This document shows positions 18,879 to 27,488 of a stretch of 64,000 bases of DNA, piece after piece (positions within the stretch are counted from its first letter, which is position 1; the number at the start of each line of letters is the position of its first letter). The translations under genes and the position numbers were made by a program. The stretch is from Hymenobacter telluris (GTDB lineage Bacteria > Bacteroidota > Bacteroidia > Cytophagales > Hymenobacteraceae), in assembly GCF_017313265.1 (NCBI RefSeq), contig NZ_JAFLQZ010000013.1, forward strand, positions 103,157 to 167,156, in the 5' to 3' direction. The notes under the pieces are model-generated. The model was not told the DNA's origin. It was given only the letters and a program-made list of their open reading frames with translations, and made no database searches.

Positions 18879-19347
18879 AGACAAGATTTACGACCGGCCG
18901 GCCCTAATTGCGCAGGTGGCTGCCTGGAAAGCGGAAAACCGCAAAGTGGTGTTCACCAACGGCTGCTTCGACCTGCTGCACCTTGGCCATGTGGATTACC
19001 TGGAGAAGGCCCGGCACCTCGGCGACGTGCTGGTAGTGGGCGTGAATACCGACGCTTCGGTGAGCTGCCTCAAGCCCGGCCGGCCGCTGCAAGACGAAGT
19101 GTCACGCACTCGGATTCTGGCCTCTCTTTTGTTTGTAGATGCCGTAGTGCTCTTCGATGAGCAAACCCCGCTGGCCCTGATAGAAGCCACCGTACCCGAC
19201 ATCCTGGTGAAGGGCGACGACTACACTGTCAGTGGAATTGTGGGCCACGAAGTGGTGTTACAGAACGGTGGGCAGGTGCTTACCGTACCATTGGTAACCG
19301 GCTACAGCACCACGCGCATCGTCGAGCGTATTCTAAAAGGAAGCTAG
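18865..19347 (+). CDS. rfaE2: D-glycero-beta-D-manno-heptose 1-phosphate adenylyltransferase
   Basis: A 160-residue nucleotidyltransferase that makes ADP-heptose, precursor of LPS core heptose. It matches the C-terminal half of HldE: VVFTNGCFDLLHLGHVDYLEKA (HxGH motif), VGVNTDASVSCLKP, RPLQDEVSRTRILASL, DILVKGDDY and GYSTTRIVERI. The kinase half (HldA) is not in the window. It overlaps the upstream flippase-like gene. The stop codon is followed at once by a degenerate palindrome reaching the next start. Confidence 0.93.
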   Translation: MQWSKDKIYDRPALIAQVAAWKAENRKVVFTNGCFDLLHLGHVDYLEKARHLGDVLVVGVNTDASVSCLKPGRPLQDEVSRTRILASLLFVDAVVLFDEQTPLALIEATVPDILVKGDDYTVSGIVGHEVVLQNGGQVLTVPLVTGYSTTRIVERILKGS

Positions 19348-19435
19348 CTACTTGTTTCTGGTTACCGTTGCCTGCGAAGGCAGCGTTGCTGGAGGCAGGA
19401 AAACTAGCCGCCAGAAACAAAAACCAGAAACTTCC
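19348..19435. repeat. Intercistronic imperfect palindrome
   Basis: The left side carries CTTGTTTCTGGTT; the right side carries CCAGAAACAAAAACCAGAAAC, two copies of the complementary unit. The element fills the whole gap from the rfaE2 stop to the ATG of the metallopeptidase, apart from one base at each side. Internal short repeats (GCCTGCGAAGGCAG) add a second hairpin. Confidence 0.55.
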
Positions 19436-20134
19436 ATGTACTACAATTCGAGTCCTATTTACTTCATCGTCATTTTGGCGATGCTGGTTAGTTGGTTCAT
19501 TCAGTGGCGCTTGCGTAGCAAGTTCGAGCAATATTCGCAGATCGGCTTGCAGTCCAACCTATCGGGCAAGCAGATTGCCGAGCTGATGCTGGCCGACCAC
19601 GGTATTACCGATGTGCGGGTTATCAGCACCGAAGGCCGCCTGACCGACCACTACAACCCCGCCGACAAAACCGTCAACCTCAGTGAGTCTGTGTATGCCG
19701 AGCGCAGCGCCTCCGCGGCGGCCGTAGCGGCCCACGAGTGCGGCCACGCGGTGCAGCACGCCACGGCCTATGCCGCACTACAGTTCCGGTCGGCTATGGT
19801 GCCGGCCCTGAGCAACGTGTCGCGCTTTATGCCCTGGATTTTGCTGGCTGGTGTGCTGATGATCAAAACCACGCTGATTCCGCTGGGAGTAGGTATCGTG
19901 CTGTTCTCGCTTACTACCCTCTTCTCGTTCGTTACGCTACCGGTTGAGTTCGATGCCTCCAAGCGCGCCCTGGCCTGGATTGACCGCCGTGGCATCGTGA
20001 CGCCGCAGGAGCACGCCATGGCGAAAGATGCCTTGTGGTGGGCCGCCATGACGTACGTGGTAGCGGCTATCAGTTCTCTGGCTACGCTGCTGTACTATGT
20101 GAGCATCTTCATGGGTAGCCGCGACCGGCGCTAA
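19436..20134 (+). CDS. YugP-type zinc metallopeptidase (PF04298)
   Basis: A 232-residue membrane peptidase. The zinc motif HECGH lies in AAVAAHECGHAVQHATAYA, preceded by YNPADKTVNLSESVY, a family signature. Membrane segments are FIVILAMLVSWFIQW at the N-terminus, a central pair (FMPWILLAGVLMI, PLGVGIVLFSLTTLFSF) and MTYVVAAISSLATLLYY at the C-terminus. A third ligand glutamate is likely in FVTLPVEFDASKRA. Physiological substrates are unknown. The ATG at 19436 is chosen because the upstream frame is the palindrome. A strong terminator follows. Confidence 0.88.
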   Translation: MYYNSSPIYFIVILAMLVSWFIQWRLRSKFEQYSQIGLQSNLSGKQIAELMLADHGITDVRVISTEGRLTDHYNPADKTVNLSESVYAERSASAAAVAAHECGHAVQHATAYAALQFRSAMVPALSNVSRFMPWILLAGVLMIKTTLIPLGVGIVLFSLTTLFSFVTLPVEFDASKRALAWIDRRGIVTPQEHAMAKDALWWAAMTYVVAAISSLATLLYYVSIFMGSRDRR

Positions 20135-20162
20135 TAGTTCTTTAAGTGCTTTTTCTGAAAGC

Positions 20163-20197
20163 AAGCCGCCGCTTCACTTGGAGCGGCGGCTTTTTTT
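20163..20197 (+). terminator. Rho-independent terminator
   Basis: GC-rich stem AAGCCGCCGCT / AGCGGCGGCTT with an eight-base loop, followed by a run of seven T. It ends the YugP-type peptidase transcript. Confidence 0.9.
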
Positions 20198-20384
20198 AGT
20201 GGCTACCACGCCATGCTTGAAACGTTCCGGCTGGTTTTTCGCTTAACCTGCTGACAGGCAAACCAGCAGTTGCCGGTCCCGATAAAAAATAATGGCTTCC
20301 ACGAATCTATGCTGTATGCCGCGTAAATTCGTGTCATAATCCCCGCAGTTCCATTCCAGGCAACTGGTTAATTCCCCCACTCAC

Positions 20385-21545
20385 ATGCTCACTACCACGC
20401 AGTCCTCTATTTTTCAGCTCACTGAAGAGCAACTGGCCGTACAGGCCGCCGCGCGCGACTTTGCGCAGTCCGAACTTTGGGCTGGCGTAATCGAGCGGGA
20501 CGAACACCAGAAGTTTCCGGCCGAGCAAATCAAGAAAATGGGCGAGCTGGGCTTTATGGGCATGATGGTGAGCCCCGAGTACGGCGGCGGCGGCATGGAC
20601 ACCGTGAGCTACGTGCTGGCCATGGAAGAAATTTCCAAAGTGGATGCGTCCTGCTCAGTTATTATGTCGGTGAACAACTCGTTGGTTTGCTGGGGCTTGG
20701 AGAAGTATGGCACCGAAGAACAAAAGCGGAAGTACCTGCCCGGCCTGACTTCCGGCGCCATCATTGGCGCCTTCGCCCTCTCTGAGCCGGAAGCCGGTTC
20801 CGATGCTACCAGCCAGCGCACCACCGCCGAGGATAAAGGCGACTATTATCTGCTGAACGGCACCAAAAACTGGATTACCAACGGTACCACGGCTTCGGTG
20901 TACCTGGTTATTGCCCAAACCAACCCCGAACTCAAGCACCGCGGCATCAACGTGCTGATTGTAGAGAAAGGCATGGATGGCTTCCAGACCGGCCCCAAGG
21001 AAAACAAGCTGGGCATCCGGGGCTCCGACACCTGCTCGTTGATGTTCAACGACGTGAAGGTGCCCAAGGAGAACCGCATTGGCGAAGACGGCTTCGGGTT
21101 CAAGTTTGCCATGCAGGTGCTGGCCGGCGGCCGCATCGGCATTGCGTCGCAGGCGCTGGGCATTGCTTCCGGGGCCTACGAGCTGTCGTTGAAATATGCC
21201 AAAGAGCGTAAGGCCTTTGGCGTGCCGATTTCGCAGCACCAGGCCATTCAGTTCAAGCTGGCCGATATGGCAACCAATATTGACGCTGCCCGCCTGCTGT
21301 GCTTGCAAGCCGCTTATGATAAAGACATGCACCAGGATTATGCCAAATCCGGCGCAATGGCCAAGCTGTTTGCTTCCAAAGTAGCCATGGATACCGCCGT
21401 AGAAGCGGTTCAGATTCATGGGGGCTACGGCTTTGTGAAGGAGTACCACGTAGAGCGCCTGATGCGTGACGCCAAAATCACGCAGATTTACGAGGGAACC
21501 TCTGAAATTCAGAAAATTGTAATCTCGCGGGAAATCCTGAAATAG
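20385..21545 (+). CDS. Acyl-CoA dehydrogenase
   Basis: FAD enzyme for the first oxidation of fatty-acyl-CoA. The 386-residue protein has the PROSITE-type stretches GAFALSEPEAGSDA (~residue 128) and QIHGGYGFVKEYHVERLMRDAKI. The C-terminal ITQIYEGTSEIQKIVISREIL contains the catalytic glutamate of the short-chain (butyryl-CoA) subfamily. Length is canonical. It is monocistronic with its own terminator. Chain-length preference cannot be settled from sequence alone. Confidence 0.93.
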   Translation: MLTTTQSSIFQLTEEQLAVQAAARDFAQSELWAGVIERDEHQKFPAEQIKKMGELGFMGMMVSPEYGGGGMDTVSYVLAMEEISKVDASCSVIMSVNNSLVCWGLEKYGTEEQKRKYLPGLTSGAIIGAFALSEPEAGSDATSQRTTAEDKGDYYLLNGTKNWITNGTTASVYLVIAQTNPELKHRGINVLIVEKGMDGFQTGPKENKLGIRGSDTCSLMFNDVKVPKENRIGEDGFGFKFAMQVLAGGRIGIASQALGIASGAYELSLKYAKERKAFGVPISQHQAIQFKLADMATNIDAARLLCLQAAYDKDMHQDYAKSGAMAKLFASKVAMDTAVEAVQIHGGYGFVKEYHVERLMRDAKITQIYEGTSEIQKIVISREILK

Positions 21546-21578
21546 CCGTAAGTAGCCTAAAAGATGGATTTGTTGCAC

Positions 21579-21607
21579 AAAACCCAGTCAATATTTGGCT
21601 GGGTTTT
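21579..21607 (+). terminator. Terminator of the acyl-CoA dehydrogenase gene
   Basis: Stem AAAACCCAG / CTGGGTTTT with an A/T-rich loop, followed by CGTTTTTG. Confidence 0.8.
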
Positions 21608-21701
21608 CGTTTTTGTGAATTTTTATATCTTAATTTGCATTACATCAGCTAGGCCGCTCCGCGTCCTTGGATAATCTAAGACCACAACCACCCTTAGTCC
21701 A

Positions 21702-22625
21702 ATGGAAGATTATAATAAAGTGATAGAATCGCTTGGTGTGAGATACATCAAAGCGAAGAATCTGGTGCTACAACAGCCCTTTACAGTTCGCAATAACTAT
21801 GACGTAGGCAACAATCTTATCCTGTTGCATAAGGGCCGTATTACCTTCGGCGAAGAAGAGCAGGTAGTGGAAGAAGGCGAAATGCTGTTCATTCCCGGTG
21901 GCCGCGCTACTAAGGTAAACTACGGAGGATCAACGGGTAAGGTCATCACCAACGATGACCTGATCAGCAATAAAGACAAGTTTTTTCATTCTAACTCCGA
22001 CCTCGACCTAATTGGCGACGCTGAAGAGAGCCACTCTTTTGTGAGCTTTGAGGCCAAGGTGTTCGATTCGGTGAACTTCTTCGCGTCGTTGGACGTGCCG
22101 GCGTTCCTGATTGCCAACAACTCCAAGCTGGGCAACCTCATCATCAAGGTGGTGGAGGAGAGCTTGCAGGAGCTGCCCGGCCGGGAGCGGCTGATTACGA
22201 TTTACACCGAGAATATTGTGGTGGAAATCGTGCGCTACATCCTCAAGAACAAGATGTTTGTAGAGCAGCTGGCTACTAACAGCACCTACTTCAAGGACCC
22301 CCGCCTCATCGACCTGTTCAACTACATCAAGGAGAACATCGGTGGCGACCTGTCCAACAAAGTGCTGAGCAACGTGGCCAACGTGAGCGAAGACTATGTA
22401 GGGCAGTATTTCAAGATGCTGACCGGCATCAACCCCCAGGACTACATCGAATACCAGCGGATGGAACGCGCCGTGTTCCTGCTGCGCACCACCAAGAAAA
22501 GCATCCGCGACATCGGCAAAGAAGTGGGCTACAAAGACACCGCTTATTTCTGCCGCCGCTTCAAGATGATGTTCGGTATTCCGGCCGGTAAAATGCGCCG
22601 CCGCGAATCCGCCATGAACATCTAG
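21702..22625 (+). CDS. AraC-family transcriptional regulator
   Basis: A 307-residue regulator. The N-terminal ~110 residues look like a cupin-type sensor (LILLHKGRITFGEEEQVVEEGEMLFIPGG). The C-terminal ~100 residues hold the double helix-turn-helix of AraC proteins: LSNVANVSEDYVGQYFKMLTG, then SIRDIGKEVGYKDTAYFCRRFK. It stands alone with its own promoter region and terminator, so its targets are not indicated. The upstream 100 bases are AT-rich. The ligand is unknown. Confidence 0.88.
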   Translation: MEDYNKVIESLGVRYIKAKNLVLQQPFTVRNNYDVGNNLILLHKGRITFGEEEQVVEEGEMLFIPGGRATKVNYGGSTGKVITNDDLISNKDKFFHSNSDLDLIGDAEESHSFVSFEAKVFDSVNFFASLDVPAFLIANNSKLGNLIIKVVEESLQELPGRERLITIYTENIVVEIVRYILKNKMFVEQLATNSTYFKDPRLIDLFNYIKENIGGDLSNKVLSNVANVSEDYVGQYFKMLTGINPQDYIEYQRMERAVFLLRTTKKSIRDIGKEVGYKDTAYFCRRFKMMFGIPAGKMRRRESAMNI

Positions 22626-22658
22626 TGTAGCGCAAGCTGCCGATAAGTACAGCATATA

Positions 22659-22698
22659 AAAAGCCCCGTGTTGCCTTGAGTGGCGGCACGGGGCTTTT
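22659..22698. terminator. Bidirectional terminator
   Basis: Perfect 12-bp stem AAAAGCCCCGTG / CACGGGGCTTTT between the converging AraC and GGGP synthase genes. The A-run on one side and T-run on the other fit termination in both directions. Confidence 0.88.
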
Positions 22699-22721
22699 GC
22701 TTTGGTAGGCGGTTGTTTTGC

Positions 22722-23486
22722 CTAGGCTACACTTACCTGATTGAAGCGCTGAACGGCTTTGGAAACCTGTCCCAGAAAGTTGGGGTCTTTCTCAATCTGG
22801 TTGCCGATAACTACCACGTCGGCGCCGGCGCTGAGGGCGCTGTGCGCTTTCTCTACGGTATTGATGCCGCCACCAACGATGATGGGCGTTTCCACGGCTT
22901 GCCGCACGGCCTGAATCATGGCCGGTGACACGGGGTGCTGGGCGCCGCTGCCACCATCCAGGTACATGAGGCGCAGACCCAGCATTTCGCCGGCCATGGC
23001 GGTGCAGGCGGCAATGGTAGGCTTATCGTGGGGGAGGGGCGTAGTGCCGCTCATGTAGCTGGCGGTGGTCTGGCGGCCGGTATCCACTAGCATGTAGCCA
23101 GTGGGCAAAATCTCCAGGTTGCTTTGGCGCAGCAGCGGCGCCGCTACTACGTGCTGGCCAATCAGGAAATCGGGGTTGCGGCCCGAAATGAGCGACAACA
23201 GCAGGATACCATCAGCCTGCGAATCGAGGTGCAGGCTGTGGCTGGGGAACAGCAACACGGGCACCGCCGAACGGCTCTTCAATAAACGAATGAGGGCAGC
23301 CTGGTGAGAGGTCATCACCAAGCTGCCACCCACAAAAAAGTAATCCACTACGTGCTGCGTGCTCAACTGAATGATGTGCTGGCAGCTGGCTTCGTCCAGA
23401 TTATCGGGGTCGAGGAGGACCGCCAAGGACTTGTGCCCGTGCTTACGGCGTTCGGTTAGAGCATCATAGAGGCTGGTGAGGCGCAT
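22722..23486 (-). CDS. Geranylgeranylglyceryl phosphate synthase-family protein (PcrB-like)
   Basis: A 254-residue TIM-barrel prenyltransferase. Archaeal GGGPS makes ether lipids; the Firmicutes PcrB uses heptaprenyl diphosphate; Bacteroidota homologues have been reported as GGGPS-like. Marks are LAVLLDPDNLD, FFVGGSLVMTSH, YLDGGSGAQHPVS, PIIVGGGINTVEKA and GADVVVIGNQIE (phosphate site). The ATG at 23486 gives MRLTSLYDAL, the usual start. It overlaps the upstream hypothetical gene by 23 bases, so it is the last gene of a three-gene minus-strand operon. Confidence 0.88.
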   Translation of the reverse strand: MRLTSLYDALTERRKHGHKSLAVLLDPDNLDEASCQHIIQLSTQHVVDYFFVGGSLVMTSHQAALIRLLKSRSAVPVLLFPSHSLHLDSQADGILLLSLISGRNPDFLIGQHVVAAPLLRQSNLEILPTGYMLVDTGRQTTASYMSGTTPLPHDKPTIAACTAMAGEMLGLRLMYLDGGSGAQHPVSPAMIQAVRQAVETPIIVGGGINTVEKAHSALSAGADVVVIGNQIEKDPNFLGQVSKAVQRFNQVSVA

Positions 23487-24216
23487 GCGCTTCGTCGTGG
23501 TGGTAAGTAAAGTCGATGTCCCGGGTTTCCGGCTCCTGCGAAGGAGAGGTTGCAAGGTCGGGATTTTTGAACATCGGCAAATACTCTCCCACTTTTTTAG
23601 CCACTACTGCCATCAATACCGCTGTGGCCTGCGCTACCAGCATCTTGCCGGTATCCGACTGCAAAAACGAGCGGAAAGCATCGGCAACAATAGAGGATGC
23701 CTCACTGGTATCGTCGGGAGCGTACTGCTGTTGAGCGCGGTGGTTGCGGGCTGGCACTGGCCGGGGCGAATCGAAGCCAAGCGGGCGGAACGGGTCGGTA
23801 TCCAGGTCGGCGCTTTCGGTGTGGTACACGTCGGGCGCAATGTGGGCCCGCTCCGAGGCGGCTGGCTGCGCGCCCCGGTCGTTGTGGTGGCCGTGGCTGC
23901 CTAGCCCCAAGTCGTCGCCCAAGGCTAAATCGGCATCGGAAGTAGTGGGCTTGCGCAGGGCGCGGCTTGCCCGGCGGCTACGTGCGCCTAGCTCCCGGTC
24001 GTGCTGGGGCTTGTATTTCTTTTTGCCCCCAAACAGTTTAGACAGCGCCCAAACTCCGGTGAGCACACCCGCACCAATGGCCACGTACTTGCCAATTTGC
24101 TGGGTTTTCTCTTTAATTTCTTCTACCTCGCCCAGTAGAGCGCGCTCATATTCCAGCTTCTGGCGTTCCAGAAACTCTTTTTCGTCCTCGAACAAAGGAT
24201 TCGTTGGTTCGGCCAT
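23464..24216 (-). CDS. Hypothetical protein with two membrane segments
   Basis: A 250-residue protein of unknown function. An acidic coiled-coil-like N-terminus (FEDEKEFLERQKLEYERALLGEVEEIKEK) leads to a hydrophobic segment, IGKYVAIGAGVLTGVWALSKLFGG. A long basic-to-polar disordered linker follows (~residues 68-180), with a second segment, MLVAQATAVLMAVVAKKVGEYLPMF, near the C-terminus. The arrangement next to a holin-superfamily protein and GGGPS suggests a membrane or envelope role. The start is 6 bases downstream of the holin-like gene stop. Confidence 0.75.
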   Translation of the reverse strand: MAEPTNPLFEDEKEFLERQKLEYERALLGEVEEIKEKTQQIGKYVAIGAGVLTGVWALSKLFGGKKKYKPQHDRELGARSRRASRALRKPTTSDADLALGDDLGLGSHGHHNDRGAQPAASERAHIAPDVYHTESADLDTDPFRPLGFDSPRPVPARNHRAQQQYAPDDTSEASSIVADAFRSFLQSDTGKMLVAQATAVLMAVVAKKVGEYLPMFKNPDLATSPSQEPETRDIDFTYHHDEAHAPHQPL

Positions 24217-24222
24217 GTCGGA

Positions 24223-24609
24223 TTAGGCTTGACGTTTATCGGATTTGTAAATCGTGTTGTTGAGCATCTTGTCGGCCAGGCCCTGGAACAGCTTCTTATC
24301 GACGCCCACTGCAAAGATGACAAGCAGCACCAGATAAAACGCCGCTACAATGCCGAAGCCCCAATAGGCGCTGTCGAGCACATCGTTGAGTAATAACGCC
24401 ACGAACAGGTTTAGGAAGACAAAAAACATCAGCCCGATGGCAGCCATCGACACGCCGTGCAGCGTACCAATGAAGCCGGCTTTCACTTTTTCCTGGGTTT
24501 CCAGGCGCACCAAATCGATACGCGTATCGAGGTAGCCTTTCAGGTTGCCGAAGATATTATCGGTGCGGGATGTTTTCGTTGAGTCGTCTTCGTCGTTGAA
24601 AAGGCTCAT
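24223..24609 (-). CDS. Phage holin superfamily (PF07332-like) membrane protein
   Basis: A 128-residue protein with a polar N-terminus, the amphipathic segment LKGYLDTRIDLVRLETQEKVKAGF, and two long hydrophobic segments, VSMAAIGLMFFVFLNLFVALL and WGFGIVAAFYLVLLVIFAVG. This layout is that of the chromosomal 'phage holin family protein' group in Bacteroidota. Despite the name no prophage genes are nearby, so it is more likely an envelope protein than a lysis factor. First gene of the operon with the hypothetical protein and GGGPS. Confidence 0.82.
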   Translation of the reverse strand: MSLFNDEDDSTKTSRTDNIFGNLKGYLDTRIDLVRLETQEKVKAGFIGTLHGVSMAAIGLMFFVFLNLFVALLLNDVLDSAYWGFGIVAAFYLVLLVIFAVGVDKKLFQGLADKMLNNTIYKSDKRQA

Positions 24610-24757
24610 ATGGAAGGAGAAGATTTGCGGAAAATCGTGTTAGCAGAGTAAGTTTCGAAAACAGCTGCCGGAGCGAGGTTTTCGGATAGCACATTCATAC
24701 GGGAAAGGCGGCTTCTTGTCTGAAATCTGCCGTACTTTTACGTACTATCACCATCCC

Positions 24758-25939
24758 TTGAGTCAGAATCATTATCAAGTTCTCGGAGTGCCGGCCACTG
24801 CCACCGCTCTTGCTATCAAGCTGGCTTATAAGAAGTTGGCGGTTCAGTTGCATCCGGATAAGCACGGCGGTAGTCCTATATATGAGGAGCGGTTCAAAGC
24901 CGTGGCCGTCGCCTACCAGATTCTTGGCGACCCCGCCCGCCGCGCCGCCTACGACTACCAGCTGCGGCAAGTGGAGCAGCGGGCCGCCGAGGCGCAGCGG
25001 CAGCAGGAGTACCGGCCGCAGGGGCAGCACATCTACGGCGTGCCCATGCCGCCCCCAGCGCCGCTGCGCACCCGCCGCCCCGCCGGCTCGGCTGAGCGGT
25101 ACTACCGCAACATCCCGAAACAGCGCCGGTTTACGCGGCGCGACTACCTGCTGACCTTCGGGTTTTTGGCGGCGCTGCTGCTCTTCATGGGAACCGTGAA
25201 AGTGGTGATGGACCACGTAACGGCCGTGAGCAACTACGAGGACGGGCTGCGAGCCTACGGCCGCCGGAAATGGGAAACGGCCCATGCCTATTTCACGGAG
25301 GCCTTGCACTTCAAGCCAACCTACAAAGAGGCGCTAAAGCGGCGTGGCGAAATCGAACAATTAATCAACCGCAATTACGAGCAAGCAGGCCTCGACTACA
25401 CTGCCGCCCTGCGCGAAACCGAGCAGCCCGCCGACCGGGCTACCTTGCTATACCGGTTGGGGCAGTGCCAAACGGAGCTAGGCCAGATTGCCAACGCCGA
25501 GCGCAACCTAAGCACGGCCGTAACGCTGGACTCCACGCAAAGCGGGGCCTGGCTGACGCGCGGAGCCATCCGGCTGTTCGAGCAGCAGCAGTTTGAGAAG
25601 GCCATTCACGATTTTTCGGTGGGGCTGCGTCAGCGTACCACCACCGGTAAGCCGGTGCCAGTGAAATACCTGACGTATCGGGGGCTGGCGTACTACAAGC
25701 TCGATGATTTGCTGCAAGCCCGCCAAGATTATCGGCAGGTGCTGGAAGCCAGCCCGAGCAACGGACAAGTGCATTTTCTGTTGGGGCGAATAGCGCAACG
25801 GGAAGGCAATGCCCCCGCCGCCTGCGAGTTTTTTCAGCGCGCCCTGCGGCTTGGGTACCTGTATGCCGCCGCCGCCCAGCAGCAAAACTGCCCGCCCCAT
25901 GTGGCCCCACCAGTAATAGAACTCAGCCCGGAAGAGTAA
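24758..25939 (+). CDS. J-domain protein with TPR repeats
   Basis: A ~393-residue protein. The N-terminal J-domain has NHYQVLGVPATATALAIKLAYKKLA, then the HPD motif (HPDKHGG, about residue 33), so it should stimulate an Hsp70 ATPase. A Pro/Arg-rich linker is followed by one membrane segment, YLLTFGFLAALLLFMGTVKV, and at least four TPR units to the C-terminus. The topology would place the J-domain in the cytoplasm and the TPR part outside. No ATG fits; I use a TTG giving MSQNHYQVLG, but a TTG 14 codons upstream (24716) is possible. The TPR region ends CPPHVAPPVIELSPEE. Confidence 0.82.
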   Translation: MSQNHYQVLGVPATATALAIKLAYKKLAVQLHPDKHGGSPIYEERFKAVAVAYQILGDPARRAAYDYQLRQVEQRAAEAQRQQEYRPQGQHIYGVPMPPPAPLRTRRPAGSAERYYRNIPKQRRFTRRDYLLTFGFLAALLLFMGTVKVVMDHVTAVSNYEDGLRAYGRRKWETAHAYFTEALHFKPTYKEALKRRGEIEQLINRNYEQAGLDYTAALRETEQPADRATLLYRLGQCQTELGQIANAERNLSTAVTLDSTQSGAWLTRGAIRLFEQQQFEKAIHDFSVGLRQRTTTGKPVPVKYLTYRGLAYYKLDDLLQARQDYRQVLEASPSNGQVHFLLGRIAQREGNAPAACEFFQRALRLGYLYAAAAQQQNCPPHVAPPVIELSPEE

Positions 25940-25989
25940 GTGGCAGGGATACAGACACGTTTACTACCGGTAGTAGCCTAGTCAAAAGG

Positions 25990-26023
25990 AAAAAGCGCCT
26001 TCCCAATTGGAAAGGCGCTTTTT
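25990..26023. terminator. Bidirectional terminator
   Basis: Perfect stem AAAAAGCGCCTT / AAGGCGCTTTTT between the converging J-domain and fasciclin genes. Confidence 0.9.
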
Positions 26024-26064
26024 AGTTGTGGTGAAGTAGTACAGAGCTGAACGAGAACTGCCGG

Positions 26065-26637
26065 TTAGGGCATCAATACTTTGTCGATTACGTGAATCAC
26101 GCCGTTGCTCTGGATGACGTCGTAGGTGGAGATGGTGGATACGCCGCCTTTCTCATCCACGAGTACCATGTTTTTCGGGCCGTTCATCATGGCCTTCAGG
26201 GTACCGCCGCTTACGGTTTTCAGGGTAGCAGTGCCTTTACCGGCTTTAATGGCCGCCATGATTTTGTCGGCAGTCATGTTGCCGGCTACCACGTGGTAGG
26301 TCAGGATTTTGGTGAGGGTGGCTTTGCTTTCAGGCTTCACCAGCGTCTCAACGGTACCAGCAGGCAGGGCGTTGAAAGCGGCATTGGTGGGCGCAAATAC
26401 TGTGAAAGGACCTTTGCCTTGCAGTGTTTCTACAAGGCCGGCAGCCTTCACGGCGGCTACCAATGTGGTGTGGTCGGCCGAGTTAACGGCGTTTTCCACA
26501 ATATTCTTATTCGGGTACATAGCCTGGCCGCCTACTTGCACGGTGCCGGGCGTCATGGTGGCTTGGGCCGAAGCTGATGTAACTGAAGCGGCACCCAAAA
26601 GGGCTACGAAGGCGAAAGAAAGCAGATTTTTCTTCAT
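26065..26637 (-). CDS. Secreted fasciclin (FAS1) domain protein
   Basis: A 190-residue exported protein with a single FAS1 domain (PF02469), a fold used in cell-surface adhesion. The signal peptide MKKNLLSFAFVALLGAASVTSASAQ ends at an Ala-x-Ala-type site. Family marks are HTTLVAAVKAAGLVETLQG, GPFTVFAPTNAAFNALPAGTV (H1 motif), LTYHVVAGNM and a C-terminal SNGVIHVIDKVLMP (H2 region). The ATG at 26637 is fixed by the signal peptide. Confidence 0.93.
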   Translation of the reverse strand: MKKNLLSFAFVALLGAASVTSASAQATMTPGTVQVGGQAMYPNKNIVENAVNSADHTTLVAAVKAAGLVETLQGKGPFTVFAPTNAAFNALPAGTVETLVKPESKATLTKILTYHVVAGNMTADKIMAAIKAGKGTATLKTVSGGTLKAMMNGPKNMVLVDEKGGVSTISTYDVIQSNGVIHVIDKVLMP

Positions 26638-27003
26638 GACTAAGTTGAGAGGAGGGGATAGTGAAGTTATTTGAAGGCATCTACGCCGCCACTCAATCAA
26701 CTGGATTTATTGTACCTAAAAAATATTTTGTGCCAACTATTATAACCAGGATACCATGCCCTAAATGGCCTTGCCGAGGACGTTAAAGAATTATTGCCAA
26801 TCAGCTAGAGCGGTTTCAGGGTCGGGGTACAGGATGCACGCGGTAGGGGCGGGGACAAGCTCCGCCCCGACGCCGGCGCTTTTCACCAAGTCCGTTCGAT
26901 GACGGGCGGAACCAGCCCCGCCCCGACCTCCAAAACCGCTTTAGTTGCGTAGGTCGCTCAGCCATTGGGCACCCCGAACCAGAGCGGCATGACTACACAG
27001 AAA
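26638..27003. other. Intergenic region with a GC-rich palindromic block
   Basis: No gene is supported here. The first ~170 bases are AT-rich and probably hold the fasciclin promoter (minus strand). Bases 26811-26942 form a GC-rich block bounded by AGCGGTTT...GTCGGGG on the left and CCCCGACCTCCAAAACCGCT on the right, with internal hairpin GGCGGGGACAAGCTCCGCC. This looks like another intergenic repeat element. Confidence 0.6.
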
Positions 27004-27032
27004 CGCCCGGCCTGCTCATGGCAGACCGGGCG
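27004..27032 (-). terminator. Hairpin terminator of the small minus-strand gene
   Basis: Stem CGCCCGG / CCGGGCG, extended through CCTGC / GGCAG with a one-base bulge, about 30 bases beyond the stop of the 90-residue gene. Confidence 0.65.
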
Positions 27033-27059
27033 CTTGCAGCTTTTATAAGACTCAATGCG

Positions 27060-27332
27060 TTAGTTCAGCCAAACCGTGAGCAGCACTTCAAAGCGGTGCG
27101 GCGCGAAGGCATTGTAAAAGGGTGCTTCGCCCTGAAAGCCCAGCACGTGCACCAAAGCAATGCCTTCGGTGCGCGAGTCAACCACCCGTACGGGGTAGAG
27201 CTGGTCTTGCTCGGGCCAGTCGCCTACGTGGTTGAACGGGCGCTGGCTGTTGTCTACGCAGCGGGCGTAATCAACGAATGGGGCGTGCCGAGTGGCTTCG
27301 GCGAGGGTCAGGTTATCTACTTCGTATGCCAT
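27060..27332 (-). CDS. Hypothetical 90-residue protein
   Basis: Small soluble protein starting MAYEVDNLTLAEATRHAPF and containing QLYPVRVVDSRTEGIALVHVLGFQGEAPFYNAFAPHRFEV. It is rich in aromatic and charged residues and has no signal or membrane segment. I do not recognise the family. The minus-strand reading is preferred over the overlapping plus-strand frame because its composition is protein-like and a terminator hairpin lies at the correct 3' side. An alternative start 14 codons upstream is possible. Confidence 0.55.
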   Translation of the reverse strand: MAYEVDNLTLAEATRHAPFVDYARCVDNSQRPFNHVGDWPEQDQLYPVRVVDSRTEGIALVHVLGFQGEAPFYNAFAPHRFEVLLTVWLN

Positions 27333-27488
27333 AGTCTCTTCTACAAAAAGCGACAAGATTTGATTCAGGAACAAGCCGGAAAGCTACCGGACAGTTGCGG
27401 CAAGTACACCAGGCAAGCCTTGAAAATGTGCCTGTATGGTTGACCTGCCGCGCGTATTCATAGCCTCCTAAGTCCGCAGTTTACGAAA

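Noticed and set aside
24223..24609. Prophage remnant inferred from the holin-superfamily protein
   Set aside because: No other phage gene is nearby and this family is a common chromosomal envelope protein in the phylum.
27018..27443. 141-residue plus-strand frame over the small minus-strand gene
   Set aside because: Composition is less protein-like, it begins inside a terminator hairpin, and the minus-strand frame has better support.
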